Positions 22,101 to 31,996 are shown, counted from the stretch's first letter. The stretch: 64,000 nucleotides of DNA from Lumbricus rubellus (GCA_945859605.1 OX243824.1:47501-111500), one strand, 5' to 3'. Made by a program: numbers and translations. The notes: generated by a model from the sequence alone, not told the origin.

Positions 22101-23256
22101 CATCATTTAATTCACTTGTGATTTCACTCGCAAAATGAACTTTCTTTTTGTCACTTTGTCCTTGTGACTCAACACTTAAAGATTTCTGAATCTTTTTCAA
22201 TCTATCCTCTCTATTCTCGTTATCATCTGTATCACTCCGATCACAGTTTATCATGTTATCTGTAGTTTCTTTCACTACCAGATATTTTAGTCCCTTCATC
22301 CTACCGATAATTACTGGTTTCACCGGTTCTTCCATCACCATTGCTTCAACGTTTCCTGTAAAATACTCACTTTCAATATTAACCTTTGCTGTCGGAAAAT
22401 TTCTCAATGTCCCATCGATTAATATGCATTGGGCTTCTCTTCCTGTGAAATCAACATCATTTACCAGTGATCTCTTGACAATACATGTGCTTGACCCAGA
22501 GTCATATAGACAACTGGCATTCACACCGTTCACCTTTAGCTGACCTTCATTTTTATTCTCAAGGTCATCGCCATCATCTCTCCGATCAGTAACCATTGTA
22601 CTTGCTGCCAACTGTATCGGTAATTCCTTCTTACGTTCTTCCTCTTTTTCAACTTCATTTAGTTTCAACTCTTCATTTGCTTGCGCTATCTTGTACGCCC
22701 TATTCTCATATACTTGTATAGCCGCCGCAGTATGTTTAACAACTCCTTTTTGTTTGTGTGAACAATCATATGACTTGTGTCCGGTTCGGCCACATGAGAA
22801 ACAAGTTATCTTATGTTCAGCCGCCTGTTCTCTTTCTCTACTAAATCCTCTATTCATACTTCCATTATGATTCGTCTCCCTGTTCTGTTTCATGTCTCCT
22901 CGTCCTCTATTTATGTTTCCATTAAACCTCTCTCTTGATTTATCGTCGAACGGTTTCACATTCGGCCTTTCGTTACTGAATTTCACTGGAGGCCTTAGAT
23001 TACTTTCTGTGTATTTATATCCGTGCGCCTCGATATAAGACTCGGCACAGTTTAATGTGTCCTCTAGACTCATCTTGCCTCTTTCTTTGAGGAACATCTT
23101 AAGTTCATTGCTACACGTAAGGTAGAACTGATCTCTTAACACGTTGACCGCGAGGTACGAGTTAACTCGTACTCCAGTTGGTAGTCTGGGACGCGAGGTA
23201 CGAGTTAACTCGTACTCCAGATATACAGGGACTTTAGGCGTCGTGCTGGCAATCAA
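19189..23256 (-). CDS. gag-pol: Gag C-terminus and Pol: zinc knuckle, protease, integrase, RT, RNase H
   Basis: The 1355-codon frame has no ATG at its edge. About 39 residues are translated from the nested TTAA element; retroelement sequence starts at VLRDQFYL. In order: end of a SCAN-like capsid (about 40-80); CCHC knuckle C152-x2-C-x4-H-x4-C165; aspartic protease DSG at 252-254; integrase HHCC (H504, H511, C541, C544); integrase core D574, D634, E670 with exactly 35 residues between the last two; GPF at 811-813; RT about 930-1110 with D1028 and YVDD at 1088-1091; RNase H D1239, E1277/E1278, D1305; stop after SRGLT. Integrase before RT is the Gmr1-type order. All catalytic residues I can place are present, and there is no internal stop or frameshift. 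Products would be cytoplasmic particle enzymes and a nuclear integrase. There is no envelope-like frame downstream. Confidence 0.93.
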   Translation of the reverse strand: MIASTTPKVPVYLEYELTRTSRPRLPTGVRVNSYLAVNVLRDQFYLTCSNELKMFLKERGKMSLEDTLNCAESYIEAHGYKYTESNLRPPVKFSNERPNVKPFDDKSRERFNGNINRGRGDMKQNRETNHNGSMNRGFSREREQAAEHKITCFSCGRTGHKSYDCSHKQKGVVKHTAAAIQVYENRAYKIAQANEELKLNEVEKEEERKKELPIQLAASTMVTDRRDDGDDLENKNEGQLKVNGVNASCLYDSGSSTCIVKRSLVNDVDFTGREAQCILIDGTLRNFPTAKVNIESEYFTGNVEAMVMEEPVKPVIIGRMKGLKYLVVKETTDNMINCDRSDTDDNENREDRLKKIQKSLSVESQGQSDKKKVHFASEITSELNDDVTDDVIENDDVCQTTAAVETRAESKKVTKYKQLKVTEMPDLNVSTKEIKELQSKDETLKKFWDKAIDWSGDDSVTEKVLYVKKNGFLYRRFMETTEDDAKWQLMVPKELRGKVLAVAHNSLLSAHLGMKKTHDKIVNEFYWPSIGQEIKRYVLSCDVCQKSVDKKVSHRAPMGHLPVLDVPFKHVCVDIIGVIEPMSSRGYRYILTIVDLSTRYPEAIPLKGITTEEVAEALFNFYCRMGVPQKIHTDRGSQFTSELMAEVNKMLLIKHTFTSPYHAMGNGCVERLNGTIKATLRKLIGEQVKEWDRFLAPLLFALRDTVHESHGFTPFELIFGRSCRGPIQILKELWTNEKVEDEVKDVYTYMTDLRERIEETCDMAQKAIHKANEKNKKYYDKKARYRELKIGDKVLLLLPSCNNKMLVKWQGPFVVRGKIGDYDYKVEIDGGKLKTYHINILKKYYERNGEGNDVETSAYISAIVHDGKDGEDEEEEILSLYVSKQTETYKDVDINPKLTEKQKRELRELLREHEDIFSDKPGRTDMVKHEIHLTSDEPIRLRAYPTPYHLQAEINKELEMMLDNGIIERSEAAYAAPLVVVKKSDGSNRLCCNYKQLNKVTVFDPEPMMSNEDIFNKLSGSKIYSKFDFCKGYWQIPMSEESKDLTTFICASGLYKFNVLPFGLVNSASSYNRLIRKILHGTENLESYVDDILAHTKGWDEHMKTLREFFTRVRKAHLTLKPKKCSLGYGKIDFLGHTLNNDDISPKGESIDKIVEMPQPKTKKQVRSFLGAINYYRKFIPHCAELMAPLSDLTKKLAPNNVEWNQVLGESFKQLKEALAKTPILRLPDLEKEFIIQTDASGKGIGCVLIQQYEGINHPIAYASRKLLERERRYSVEERECLAIMWGISRFDRYLCGREFVIETDHCGLQYMKEGRMKNARVMRWSLALQNYCFTIRYIKGCNNVMSDYLSRGLT
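23136..23139. other. TTAA target duplication of PB2 (left)
   Basis: Paired with TTAA at 24463-24466. Confidence 0.9.
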
Positions 23257-24462
23257 TGGTACCTCTGGTAATGGGAGATCAGATTCTCAGCCTGGCCTGG
23301 GTTGTCGATGCTTTTCAACAGGGCTGACGCGTGTCATAAAGCGAAGGGGTTTCCTCCGGTCTAATTTATAATGACTGCCACGTGTAAGAGAGCACGGTAC
23401 CTAAAACCCATTCAGACCTCGGCTTTATTATAGGGCAGGCGGAGACGTTGACTCTGTTGAAACTGTAGGTGCGGTCATTAGTTTATTAGTGATGCAGTTT
23501 CATTACAGTCCTAACTGCGACCATACGACCCATGCAGTAGGCCTACAATATTTGTCTGAACTAAGCATTTTAGTAGCCAGGCCGGCCTGATGGCGTCGGG
23601 AGAAAGATACACAGTCAACTAGCTATAGATGATATTGAGCCTCTTAGTTATGCCGAGAGTGAGATAATTGAGGCCTGCAGATGTTGGTAGACCTAATGAT
23701 GGCTCTGAGACATGTCATGTATTCAAGACCAATTTCTACAAAAGTCAGCCTTCATGCCAAAAACAGGGGCTCACAATAATAATTTTTATTGGAACCTCAG
23801 TGACCTCACAACAGTACCTGAGATTAGAAAGTTACCGTATTGGACTTGTCTTTCTGATGGGTTATATAAAGAAGCCGACAATTGTGGATTGGAGCACAGA
23901 TCCGACTTTTGCCACTCCTTTTTTCAATCAGACCATGACTTATGATAGATTTGAACTCATAGGCCTACCGAAATTCCGGCACAATTGCAATATGAAGGTT
24001 TGTCTGAAAATGACAGGCTTTTCAAGCTGGGTGACATTTGCAATGCCGGAATATTATGCTAATTTCACGATTTCAAGCCGTCTGTTGGCTATGGCCTACC
24101 CTAGAACGCGACATTCATAGGCCTACTCATGAGTGCTATAATGGCATGGGTGGGTGAAATGCAGACAGTTTCTATAGTTAGGTTACTGTGTATCATATAG
24201 GCCTAGTAGACTAATAATTCAGCAGTTTCTTTGCATTCTTCCCCTTTGCATTTCAAGAGTCACTGTCAATGAAATTGACAATAGCCTCATTGTCTAATTT
24301 TGGTCGGGCTGCTGCGTAGGGCAACAGGCAATAAATGCATCCCTGGGATCAAATTTTATGATAGAGAGCCGCTCCATGTCAAATTTACGATCGGACTGCC
24401 GGGGTTCAAATTTTCTATGGTGCCGCCGCGGACTGCAAAGAAATGGTCGCGCGGTCAATGTG
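23140..24462. mobile_element. TTAA-flanked piggyBac-like element PB2, nested in gag
   Basis: The ends CACGTTGACCGCG and CGCGGTCAATGTG are inverted repeats (12/13), flanked by TTAA on both sides. Inside the left end are two copies of the perfect palindrome GTACGAGTTAACTCGTAC at 23155-23172 and 23198-23215, separated by TCCAGTTGGTAGTCTGGGA-type spacer. At 1323 bp it is too short for a piggyBac transposase. A 150-codon frame at 23668-24120 starts without ATG and is not recognised. The gag and pol halves on either side are in the same frame once 1327 bp (element plus one TTAA) is discounted. Confidence 0.92.
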
Positions 24463-25396
24463 TTAATAATAAGTTCTCCATTCCTTCGTAGGTTTTCTCG
24501 AATCCAGCTTGAAGTAGCCACTGCTGCATATATCTCCTCAATCTATGCACAAAATCTGTAGGTGTTTCACCTGACTCCATTTTACTCATCTTAAACTTGT
24601 TACGATATCCACCCTCTGTTAATTGAAACCTTTTTAACAGATGTCTTTTCAAACACTCGTAATCTTGTGTCTCCTCAGATGACATTCTTTGATACACCTC
24701 TAACGCTTTTCCTTCAAGATGCTTGGCTAGCATCAGAGACCAATTTTCTGTTGCTATCTCGTATGCCGTGCATGTCCTTTCAAACCTTAATAAATATGCA
24801 TCCAAGCAATCTTTATTCTCATTGAATACAGGGAATTTGATATCTTTCATTCCTCTGTTATGGTTACTGTTTCCTTGATATGAACCATCACCAACCATTG
24901 TGAATGTGGCTTCACCTCTATTCTGATTACTTCTTGAATCAATTTCTCTCATCCTCAATTCACATTCAAGCTTCTTGACTTCAAGATCCATATTTCTCCT
25001 GGCTTGGCATTCAGCTGCTTCACGAACTAATCTCGCCTCATCCACGGCCACCTCTCTTTCCCGTTCCAGTCTGGCATCATTCGCCTCTCTTTCAAGCCTT
25101 GCATTATTCGCTTGACTTTCTCGTTCCAGTCTAGCATCAGCTATTTTTGCTAACTCTAATTCTTGTGCTCTGGCTGCTGCTGCTTCTTCTCGTGTTCTGG
25201 CTTCTTGTGCCTCTTCTCTAAGAGCTTTCTTCTCTGCCTCTGCTCTTGCTTCATTTAGTTTCTTCTCTTCTCGGTCACGCAGTCTGTCGTCTCTTGCTTC
25301 CTGCTGTCTATCACGCACAAACGTCTTCAACTCATCACCATCCATCCCCATCTCTTTAGCGAGTTTAACCCACTGTTCATGTTCTCCAAGTGACAT
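24455..25396 (-). pseudogene. gag: Gag N-terminal part, truncated by PB2 insertion
   Basis: The frame starts with a true ATG (MSLGEHEQW) 341 bases after the 5' LTR and runs 313 residues. Residues ~25-155 are a highly charged Glu/Arg/Ala-rich coiled coil with repeated ARLERE units. Residues ~180-300 are a retrotransposon capsid: FPVFNENKDCLDAYLLRFER, a WSLMLAKHLEGKALEVY segment, and a SCAN-like start (ETPTDFVHRLRRYMQQWL). The last few residues and the stop come from the transposon at 24462. The rest of the capsid and the zinc knuckle continue in the pol frame. Gag would form the cytoplasmic particle; here it cannot be made full length unless PB2 is excised. Confidence 0.9.
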
Positions 25397-25714
25397 GGTC
25401 TACTTCCTTGTTTACTTATTTAACAAGTATTTCAAATAGCTTTCGCTATATAAGAATTAAATTCTTCAAAATATAATCTTAAAATAAGATTAAGAAAATG
25501 TCTCCTCTTGAGATGCGTACTCTATGGTTACGCGAGGTTAATCGTATGCTTGACCTTAACCTTTACTAAACAATTCGCATCGAGTAAACGCTTATTAATA
25601 AAGTCGTTCTCTCGCGATCGCAACAGCGATAACTTTTAAATTATACATTTTCAATACTTGAGATTAATGTTCGTTGATATTTCGAGTGTTAGTTAAAAAT
25701 CCAGTTTTAATATT

Positions 25715-25732
25715 CCGGAACGTAGGACCCCA
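25715..25732 (-). other. Primer-binding site candidate
   Basis: In element sense, TGGGGTCCTACGTTCCGG begins 4 bases after the 5' LTR end. It starts TGG, complementary to a tRNA CCA end. I cannot assign the tRNA with confidence. Confidence 0.5.
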
Positions 25733-25736
25733 TAGT

Positions 25737-26742
25737 TGTCGTATCCCGTGTAAAAGGGCACTTTATTATCCTAGTGGTTAATCGGTTGGGTTTAACTTAC
25801 TCAAGAAATTCTTCCAAATTCAACGAACCCCCAGTTCTTATGAAATATATATAATATAAAGTTATTCAATATCATTCATATGCACAAACAAATAACAATC
25901 CTATTTACCTAGTGTGGCGAGTTACTTAGGAAATATTATATTTGCGCTTATCTGTCGAGTTGTATGAAACTCGAATGTCTTCGGCTCTCTCCGTCGTCCG
26001 ATTCTTCGCAGTCAAGAATGTTGATCAGACGGTTGAATATGCAGTCATGGAAGTGACCACACCAAACGTCTTACTCGTATCTTGCCGTGAATCAGTTGCA
26101 CACGAGATGAATCATCGCATTCACCTCACAGCTCTTCTCCAGTTGACCAAACGTCCTTCGTACTTCACACGCCGATCAGCTGTTCGCTTGCCGATTCAAA
26201 TTACACGACTCTTCAGTCTGTTGCCTAAGAGTTCGTCTTCTTCGCAAGTGTCTCACACTTCACACGATGATTATTATGCACTAACGCAAATTTCTCATTT
26301 AAATTGCGTTGCACTTAATGCACAATACTTTGAACTATCGGTTGATCGTCCGAACAGTTCAATTACCTTCGTCTCTACTCTGAAAATCACAACTTTGGAT
26401 TGATCACCGCAGCGAAACAACCACCATTTCCAGATATACCTGTAGAGAGTCAAAAACTTAACGTCCACTTCGCTGACGTCATTTTTAACTCGTCACGTCA
26501 TTCGCTTCCAGTTTGCACCAATCACGAATAGGCTTAGCATCCTTTGTTGTCATGGTAACCCTGACCACTCGTTATTACGCTTAGCTGCAGTCATTGGTTT
26601 TATGTATTAATATTTTATATGTTGCCACACATATTACCTAAACTCGCCAATTAAATTGCCTAGCTTAACTTCTACCTATAATTAATAATTATACATGCAT
26701 AGCAAGTGTTTAATTTGATAATCATTTAATATAACCACGACA
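25737..26742 (-). repeat. 5' LTR (element sense)
   Basis: 1006 bp, matching 18020-19025. It contains TGACGTCA at 26474-26481. A TATATATAATAT stretch near 25843-25860, close to its 3' end, could serve as a TATA region. The promoter would fire leftward. Confidence 0.96.
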
Positions 26743-26747
26743 CAGGG
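26743..26747. other. Target-site duplication CAGGG (right)
   Basis: Pair of 18015-18019. Confidence 0.93.
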
Positions 26748-26814
26748 TATTGACCTGGCACCGGAATGAACAGGTTGTTTTGGCTACTGTAGATTTCTTA
26801 CAAGTTTATATTTC

Positions 26815-26985
26815 GCATTTCCTATTGCGCCCCTCCCAGCTCTCTACTCAGAGGCGTCAAGGCACGCGAGTAATTTGGAGTGAAGAATTTGTTCAATGTC
26901 CCTGTGCAGTGGCTTTAGGTGGATTCGAACCTGAAACCCTCCGGCTGCAAAGCCCCGAACCACAACTGCACCATTTTAATTGATA
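26815..26985 (-). mobile_element. tRNA-derived SINE, internally shortened copy
   Basis: Box B in reverse (GGATTCGAACC) at 26921-26931, head GGCTGCAAAG, and a tail with GCGCCCCTCCCAG..CTCTACTCAGAGGCG. The middle body seen in other copies is missing or replaced. Confidence 0.65.
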
Positions 26986-27030
26986 TAGCGCCGGTATTTT
27001 AAGTTAGTTGATTGCAGCTGGTTCATTTAA

Positions 27031-27894
27031 CCCTCGAGTGCCCAAGGGGGGGGGGGTCCGACCGGACCCCAGGCCTGTTTTTTCCGGATAACTTTTTAAA
27101 GGCTATGGATCTGCATAAATGCTTTTAGGTATTCCTAGAGCAACCATTTGGGCATAGAATGGTATATTTTGCGTGAGTATTGTCCAACCCTGCACCCCAC
27201 AACCACAGCATATACTAAGGGTACCCCATGATATGCGGCTGATATTCTTACAAGCGCATGGCTACTGGTCAATACCTATTATTTTATACCATGTGGTGCT
27301 ATTGTGATATAATATATATCAATCGATTGCAAATTTAGTTGGGATTACATACAACTAAATTATATAACGATATTCCAATCCCTTCTCAAGATATTAACAT
27401 GAACACGCTGGGGTCCGCGCCGGACGTATAGGCTTTCCTTCGATAAATAACGCAAGCATGCAAGCATAACATGTGTATCACGAGATTTTTACACTGTTAG
27501 TTTACACCAGGTGGTGTTATTGTGCTATAAGATACATGTACATCAATCGATTGCAAATTCATTTGGGGTTACACTGAACTAAATTCTATAACAATATCCC
27601 AATCACTTCTCAAGATATTAGCTTGAAAACGCTGGGCTTCCTTTGGTAAATAACGCAAGCAAGCATAAAATGTGTATCACGAAATTTTACACTATTATTT
27701 AACACCAGGTGGTGTTATTGTGATAGAAGATACATCAATCGATTGCAAATTCATTTGGGATCACATAGAACTAAATTCTGTAGCGATATTCCAATCCCTT
27801 CTCAAGATATTAGCATAAAACGATGGGGTCCGCGCGGACCCCCCCCCCCCCCTTGGGCCTTCGTGTACCAAAAAATACCTTGGGCACTCAAGTG
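27031..27894. mobile_element. TTAA-flanked piggyBac-like element PB3
   Basis: Ends CCCTCGAGTGCCCAAGG and, in reverse, CACTTGAGTGCCCAAGG (15/17), flanked by TTAA at 27027-27030 and 27895-27898. Subterminal palindromes: GGGGTCCGACCGGACCCC at 27053-27070 and GGGGTCCGCGCGGACCCC at 27825-27842, plus a partial one at 27410-27425. The interior is three ~190-bp direct repeats. No coding capacity. 864 bp. Confidence 0.87.
27291..27842 (+). repeat. Three ~190-bp direct repeats inside PB3
   Basis: Units start near 27291, 27505 and 27704, each with GTGGTGYTATTGTG, ATCAATCGATTGCAAATT, TTCTCAAGATATTA and an end rich in GGGGTCC. Unit 2 lacks the palindrome. Confidence 0.8.
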
Positions 27895-28341
27895 TTAAGA
27901 ATGTATTTACCTATTTGCTAATTGATTTTAATTGATTTATTATACTATTAGTATTAGGCCAAGGTCTACAATAAATTATTATTTGGGTACGATAGAGCTT
28001 AACAAGAGGAAAATAACCTTTTCATTGCGAAAATAATTACAAATTGTTCAATGTGAAAATATTTATAATTTCATTGCTAGGCCTACCGTTTTCAAGGTGT
28101 TTAACAACACAGCAATATCCCACTCTTTGCCGTGTCTAGCGATATCTAATTGTGACTTCCGAGGCGCTTATAGATGCCGTTGAACATTGTCAATAATCCG
28201 AAAAACAAATCACATTTGATTCGAGTTGAACACCTTTAAATCTCTGTCTGGAGATCCTTATCAACGTTTGGAGTGGAGTTCACAAAGAATCAACGCAATC
28301 AGTCGGCTTTCCGAAACGCAGTCGCACGTGTTGACGTTTAA

Positions 28342-29337
28342 CCCTCATCCGAACAAGCGAAAATCCAACTTAATTTGAACAAGGGGGGTCTGGACCCCCG
28401 TTTTAATGTAGGTTTTTCTTAGGTAATAGTGTTTTTTATATGCCAATTTTGTAGTATGATGTCTGAATGAATAAAAACAACAATGTATCAGTCTCTCTAT
28501 GCAATATAAATCATTTTTATGATGAATTTTGGACTAGACCCCTAAATGTTAATACATTAATTGCGACGGTTTGTCATACCTATTTCATGGACTCAATAAC
28601 TGTTTATCTATAAAATTTGGAAAATCAAATAACGAAATTACAATTCTAGTAATATTAGTATTAAATGCTGGTAAATTTAAAGTCAGTATGACTGTTTTAT
28701 ATAAAATATCTATCAAAAAATTAATGGAATATGCCTTCACATAAATTATAAGCATGTATCATAGTCCGGGTTTGTATGTCGAATGATTATGTCTCTCATC
28801 TCATTAGTTAGGAAACTGTCAAAACTATCTTGAATATTCTCATATAATGTATTCGTATTCTTTTATTCCACATTTTTTGCTTACTACATTGTGCAACAGA
28901 GCACACTCTTTTGTCTGCCAAACATAATTATCCGGATCTTTACTTGTATTCAGTTCTCGGCTTCATCAGTATCAACAGTTTCGTCATCATCATCTTCACT
29001 ATTAACTCCAGTCTCATCATCATGTTCATCATCATCTTCAATTTCAACACTGTTTTTATCATAAGAAACACCTGAAGGTTGTTATTCAGGCATTGGTATC
29101 TTTTCACGTTCACATTCTTTGTTATTGCTCTTATTGTCGAAACTGTCAACATTATACAGTATCCGTCAGTATTATCTTCAGTATCTCCTTATCACTCAAC
29201 CGATTTGGTCGCTTAGATGAGCTAATTGTAGCTCATCCATATAGGAACAAAGTCATAAAAGCAATATTAGAAACTATCACATTTAAAAAATTTATGCACC
29301 AAATATATGAAGGGGGGGTCCCTTGTTCGGATTAGGG
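28342..29337. mobile_element. TTAA-flanked piggyBac-like element PB4
   Basis: Ends CCCTCATCCGAACAAG and, in reverse, CCCTAATCCGAACAAG (15/16), with TTAA at 28338-28341 and 29338-29341. Palindrome GGGGGTC-TG-GACCCCC at 28384-28399; the right end keeps only a G7TCCC remnant. On the minus strand 28950-29085 encodes an Asp/Glu-rich stretch (IEDDDEHDDETGVNSEDDDD) that ends in a stop. It may be a relic of the acidic N-terminus of a transposase, but no catalytic part is visible. 996 bp. Confidence 0.86.
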
Positions 29338-29557
29338 TTAAGAAAGGGATGGTGAGATTCGTGAGACAGCGGCTTAGGCTACGTGGCAGTGCATTGGTTA
29401 CTGTTTCGTCCGTTGTCATTGGTCAAACTCAATTCTTCGCCAAGTTCCCCTGGATGAAGTGTGATTGGTTGAGCTAAAAATAAGTAGTTTCACATTTAAC
29501 GGAAAGTGTCCTGCCTGGCCTGTCCATGGCATTCTATTTGATTTGGGACACACGGAG

Positions 29558-30954
29558 CAGTGGCGTAACAACCATGTAACGAAGGTGGACAAAATCCACG
29601 GGCCCCCGAGGTCCCAGGGGCCCCGAGCTGCTCACCCAAAAATTAATTCATGTAGGCCTACTTTATTTACTGGGACAATAGTTAAAGTCGTCTTGAAGGG
29701 TATAATATAATTATTGTCTTTATTATCTGCAGCGTCTAATTTCTTTATTCCACATATCTATACTCTAGGGAACTACGGCACAACAGCTGTTGGTTTAGAA
29801 TTAGCGATAACAACATTGCAGAACACACAGACCTATACATTATCACGCCTCGGACCCGATACTGTGTCAGATGTGCACGATTTCAGACTGGAGGTCAGCA
29901 GGTGTCACTAAATAGAATATACCCATATTAATCTTTATCTGCCCAGATTAAGAGAAGTTGAAAATGCCACTTCCATGTGCATTTATTTTTGCAATTTAAC
30001 TTTCATCTGCTTTTTGAACGATGGCACTAACGGGTATGTTTATTCCTACTAGAAAACTTTGCTTGCCTTTAGTTTTAGTCTTTTAGAGCACTTAGAACAT
30101 TTATAACACATAAGAATTAACCCTTAGAGTCACTAAATAAATTCGAGCTGACTCACACTGAACATTGCTTAGGAGTTAGGACACTTAGAAGCTATAGAAC
30201 AATATTATTAGAGTCCCTTAAAATTTTGATTTCAGCATAAAATGTTTCATTTATCAAATTTTAAATAATTGGGCTAGAATGGTTTATCCCCCGGATAGTC
30301 CATACCGCATAATACCGGTATATTCCATCCGGAGGATAGATTAATTAATTCATCCACACTCCCGGATATCTTTAAGGGGGATAGAATATTCCATCAACCA
30401 GACATGCATGGTGGATTTAGCAATTGGCTTAAGGTAAACCACCTCCCCGATTCTCCTGGCTGTATGGCAGCGCCCCTAAGACGGAAGATTGACATGAAGA
30501 TTGACATGACCCTGACTTGAACTTGACCCTCACCGAGCTCACTCACCCATTGTGAAATGTTTTTACCCTAATGCAGATGCAGACTAAAAGTTCCAAAGTC
30601 CATCAGAATCTCCCCCACACCCTATCCAACACAGCCAGTCCTGTAGGTAGCTATTAGACACCCTAGCTTGAACACATTCTATCCATCATCGCATCAGATG
30701 CCTTGTAAGGCGCTGTTGTATTAACGGCAAATAAATTGTCGTAATTATTATTATTGTTTGTGGCAACAGAACACCATAATTAATTAATTAGCACTTTATA
30801 AAAATAATCTCACTCTTGATTTTTACCCAAGTAGCTTATATAGCTATCTCTTTAATCCTACTCTATAATAGTCTCGCTAACGGGTAACCTAGGTAATTAA
30901 GGGCCCCAAGGATTAGAATGTCCACGGGCCCCCGGCCAGGTTGTAACGCCACTG
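29558..30954. mobile_element. hAT-like element H2 with 8-bp TSD
   Basis: Terminal repeats CAGTGGCGTAACAACC and GGTTGTAACGCCACTG, flanked by the identical 8-mer ACACGGAG at 29550-29557 and 30955-30962. An 8-bp duplication and CAGTG ends are typical of hAT. Subterminal GGGCCCC-rich blocks (CCACGGGCCCCCG) occur at both ends. No transposase. It contains a dispersed repeat (29893-30410) also found at 61390-61850. Confidence 0.9.
29893..30410 (+). repeat. Dispersed repeat D, copy 1
   Basis: Homologous to the reverse complement of 61390-61850: AGGTGTCACTAAATAGA, GCATTTATTTTTGCAA, CACTAACGGGTATGTTTATTCC, and a block of GGATAGATTAATTAATTCATC. Its presence inside a hAT-like element here and outside one there shows that it is mobile or a shared element interior. 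Confidence 0.7.
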
Positions 30955-31361
30955 ACACGGAGGTGGTCACATCGTCACGGGATTTACTCGATTTGGGTGC
31001 GGGTATGTGCGTACGGGGTAAGGGAGTCCGGGTAAAATGTACATACGCAAAATAAATGTCAAATTATGACGTCCATGTTACCCAATTTGTAACTGTCTAT
31101 TATCCCATGATAGTCGTCCGATGGAATTTTACTACATTAGGCTAATATTATTTCAGATCTAAACAGTAAATTAAAAGTTTTAAAAATTAGCAAAAATCAT
31201 GTTTAATAAAAGTAATTATAGTAGCCATGCGGCAAAAATACATGTTTCATAGATGACTTCAGCTATATATAGCCTTGTTGTAGTAGGGGGGAGGGGGTAC
31301 AGAAGCTTATTTGTACGTACGTATTATGAGAGGTGAGAAAAATGTGAGACTGCATAAAGTG

Positions 31362-31996
31362 GGCATACCTGGGAACGGCGGTCCCAAATTATAACATTAG
31401 GTAAATCAACATGACGTGTCGTAGTAGTGCGGTGTATTGGATGGGCGCATAGAAACGGTTTCTTTTGCACTCCACACTTATAAAACGACCAGCCGGTCCA
31501 CCGAAATAGAAGCTGGAATAATGAGAAAGCACTTGAAAAATGGAAACTGGATGAAGACCATCTACGGGTGAAATGAAGGTGGATTGATGAAAAAACGCAA
31601 GTGAAATATAAGCTGGATGAAGGTATTTTTAGATCTGAAATAGAAGCTGGATGATGGACATATAATAAGTTAAATGAAAGATGGATTAATTAAAACCCTT
31701 GTGAAACAGATGCTGGATGAAGGGTCCTTACATATATATAGGTGAAATAGAAACTGGATTGACGAAAATTAAATTTGAGAAATGGAAACTGGTCTGTTGA
31801 TTTTAGTGATGTACTTCAGCATGCATCTAGCTTCCATTTAAGCTGGAATGCCGTTTATCCAGCTTTTTTTATCAAACGTCCATCAATCAAACGGTTTTCA
31901 TCAATCCACGTTCTATTTCACGACACATCATATTTAAAGCCTCCTCTATTGGTTTCTTTAATTTTATAATTTGGGACCGCCGTTCCCAGGTATGCC
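31362..31996. mobile_element. TIR element with 8-bp TSD (ATAAAGTG)
   Basis: Perfect inverted repeats of about 33 bp begin GGCATACCTGGGAACGGCGG. Flanking 8-mers ATAAAGTG are identical at 31354-31361 and 31997-32004. The interior repeats GAAATAGAAGCTGGATGA-like units. No ORF. The 8-bp duplication suits hAT, P or Merlin; the ends do not let me choose. Confidence 0.85.

Larger units (their letters stand above)
18020..26742 (-). mobile_element. Gmr1-like Ty3/gypsy LTR retrotransposon
   Basis: The element is 8723 bp on the minus strand, bounded by 1006-bp LTRs (TG...CA) and a CAGGG target duplication. Reading in element sense: 5' LTR 26742-25737, leader, gag from 25396, gag-pol to 19189, 3' LTR 19025-18020. 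Domain order is capsid, zinc knuckle, protease, integrase, RT, RNase H. Most Ty3/gypsy elements have integrase last, whereas the Gmr1 group has it upstream of RT as in Ty1/copia. RT and RNase H motifs are Ty3/gypsy-like and a GPF motif follows the integrase. By eye the LTRs are identical, which implies very recent insertion. A nested 1323-bp TTAA element breaks gag. Confidence 0.95.

Noticed and set aside
23668..24120. 150-codon gene between gag and pol
   Set aside because: Lies inside the TTAA insertion, starts without ATG and matches no family I know.
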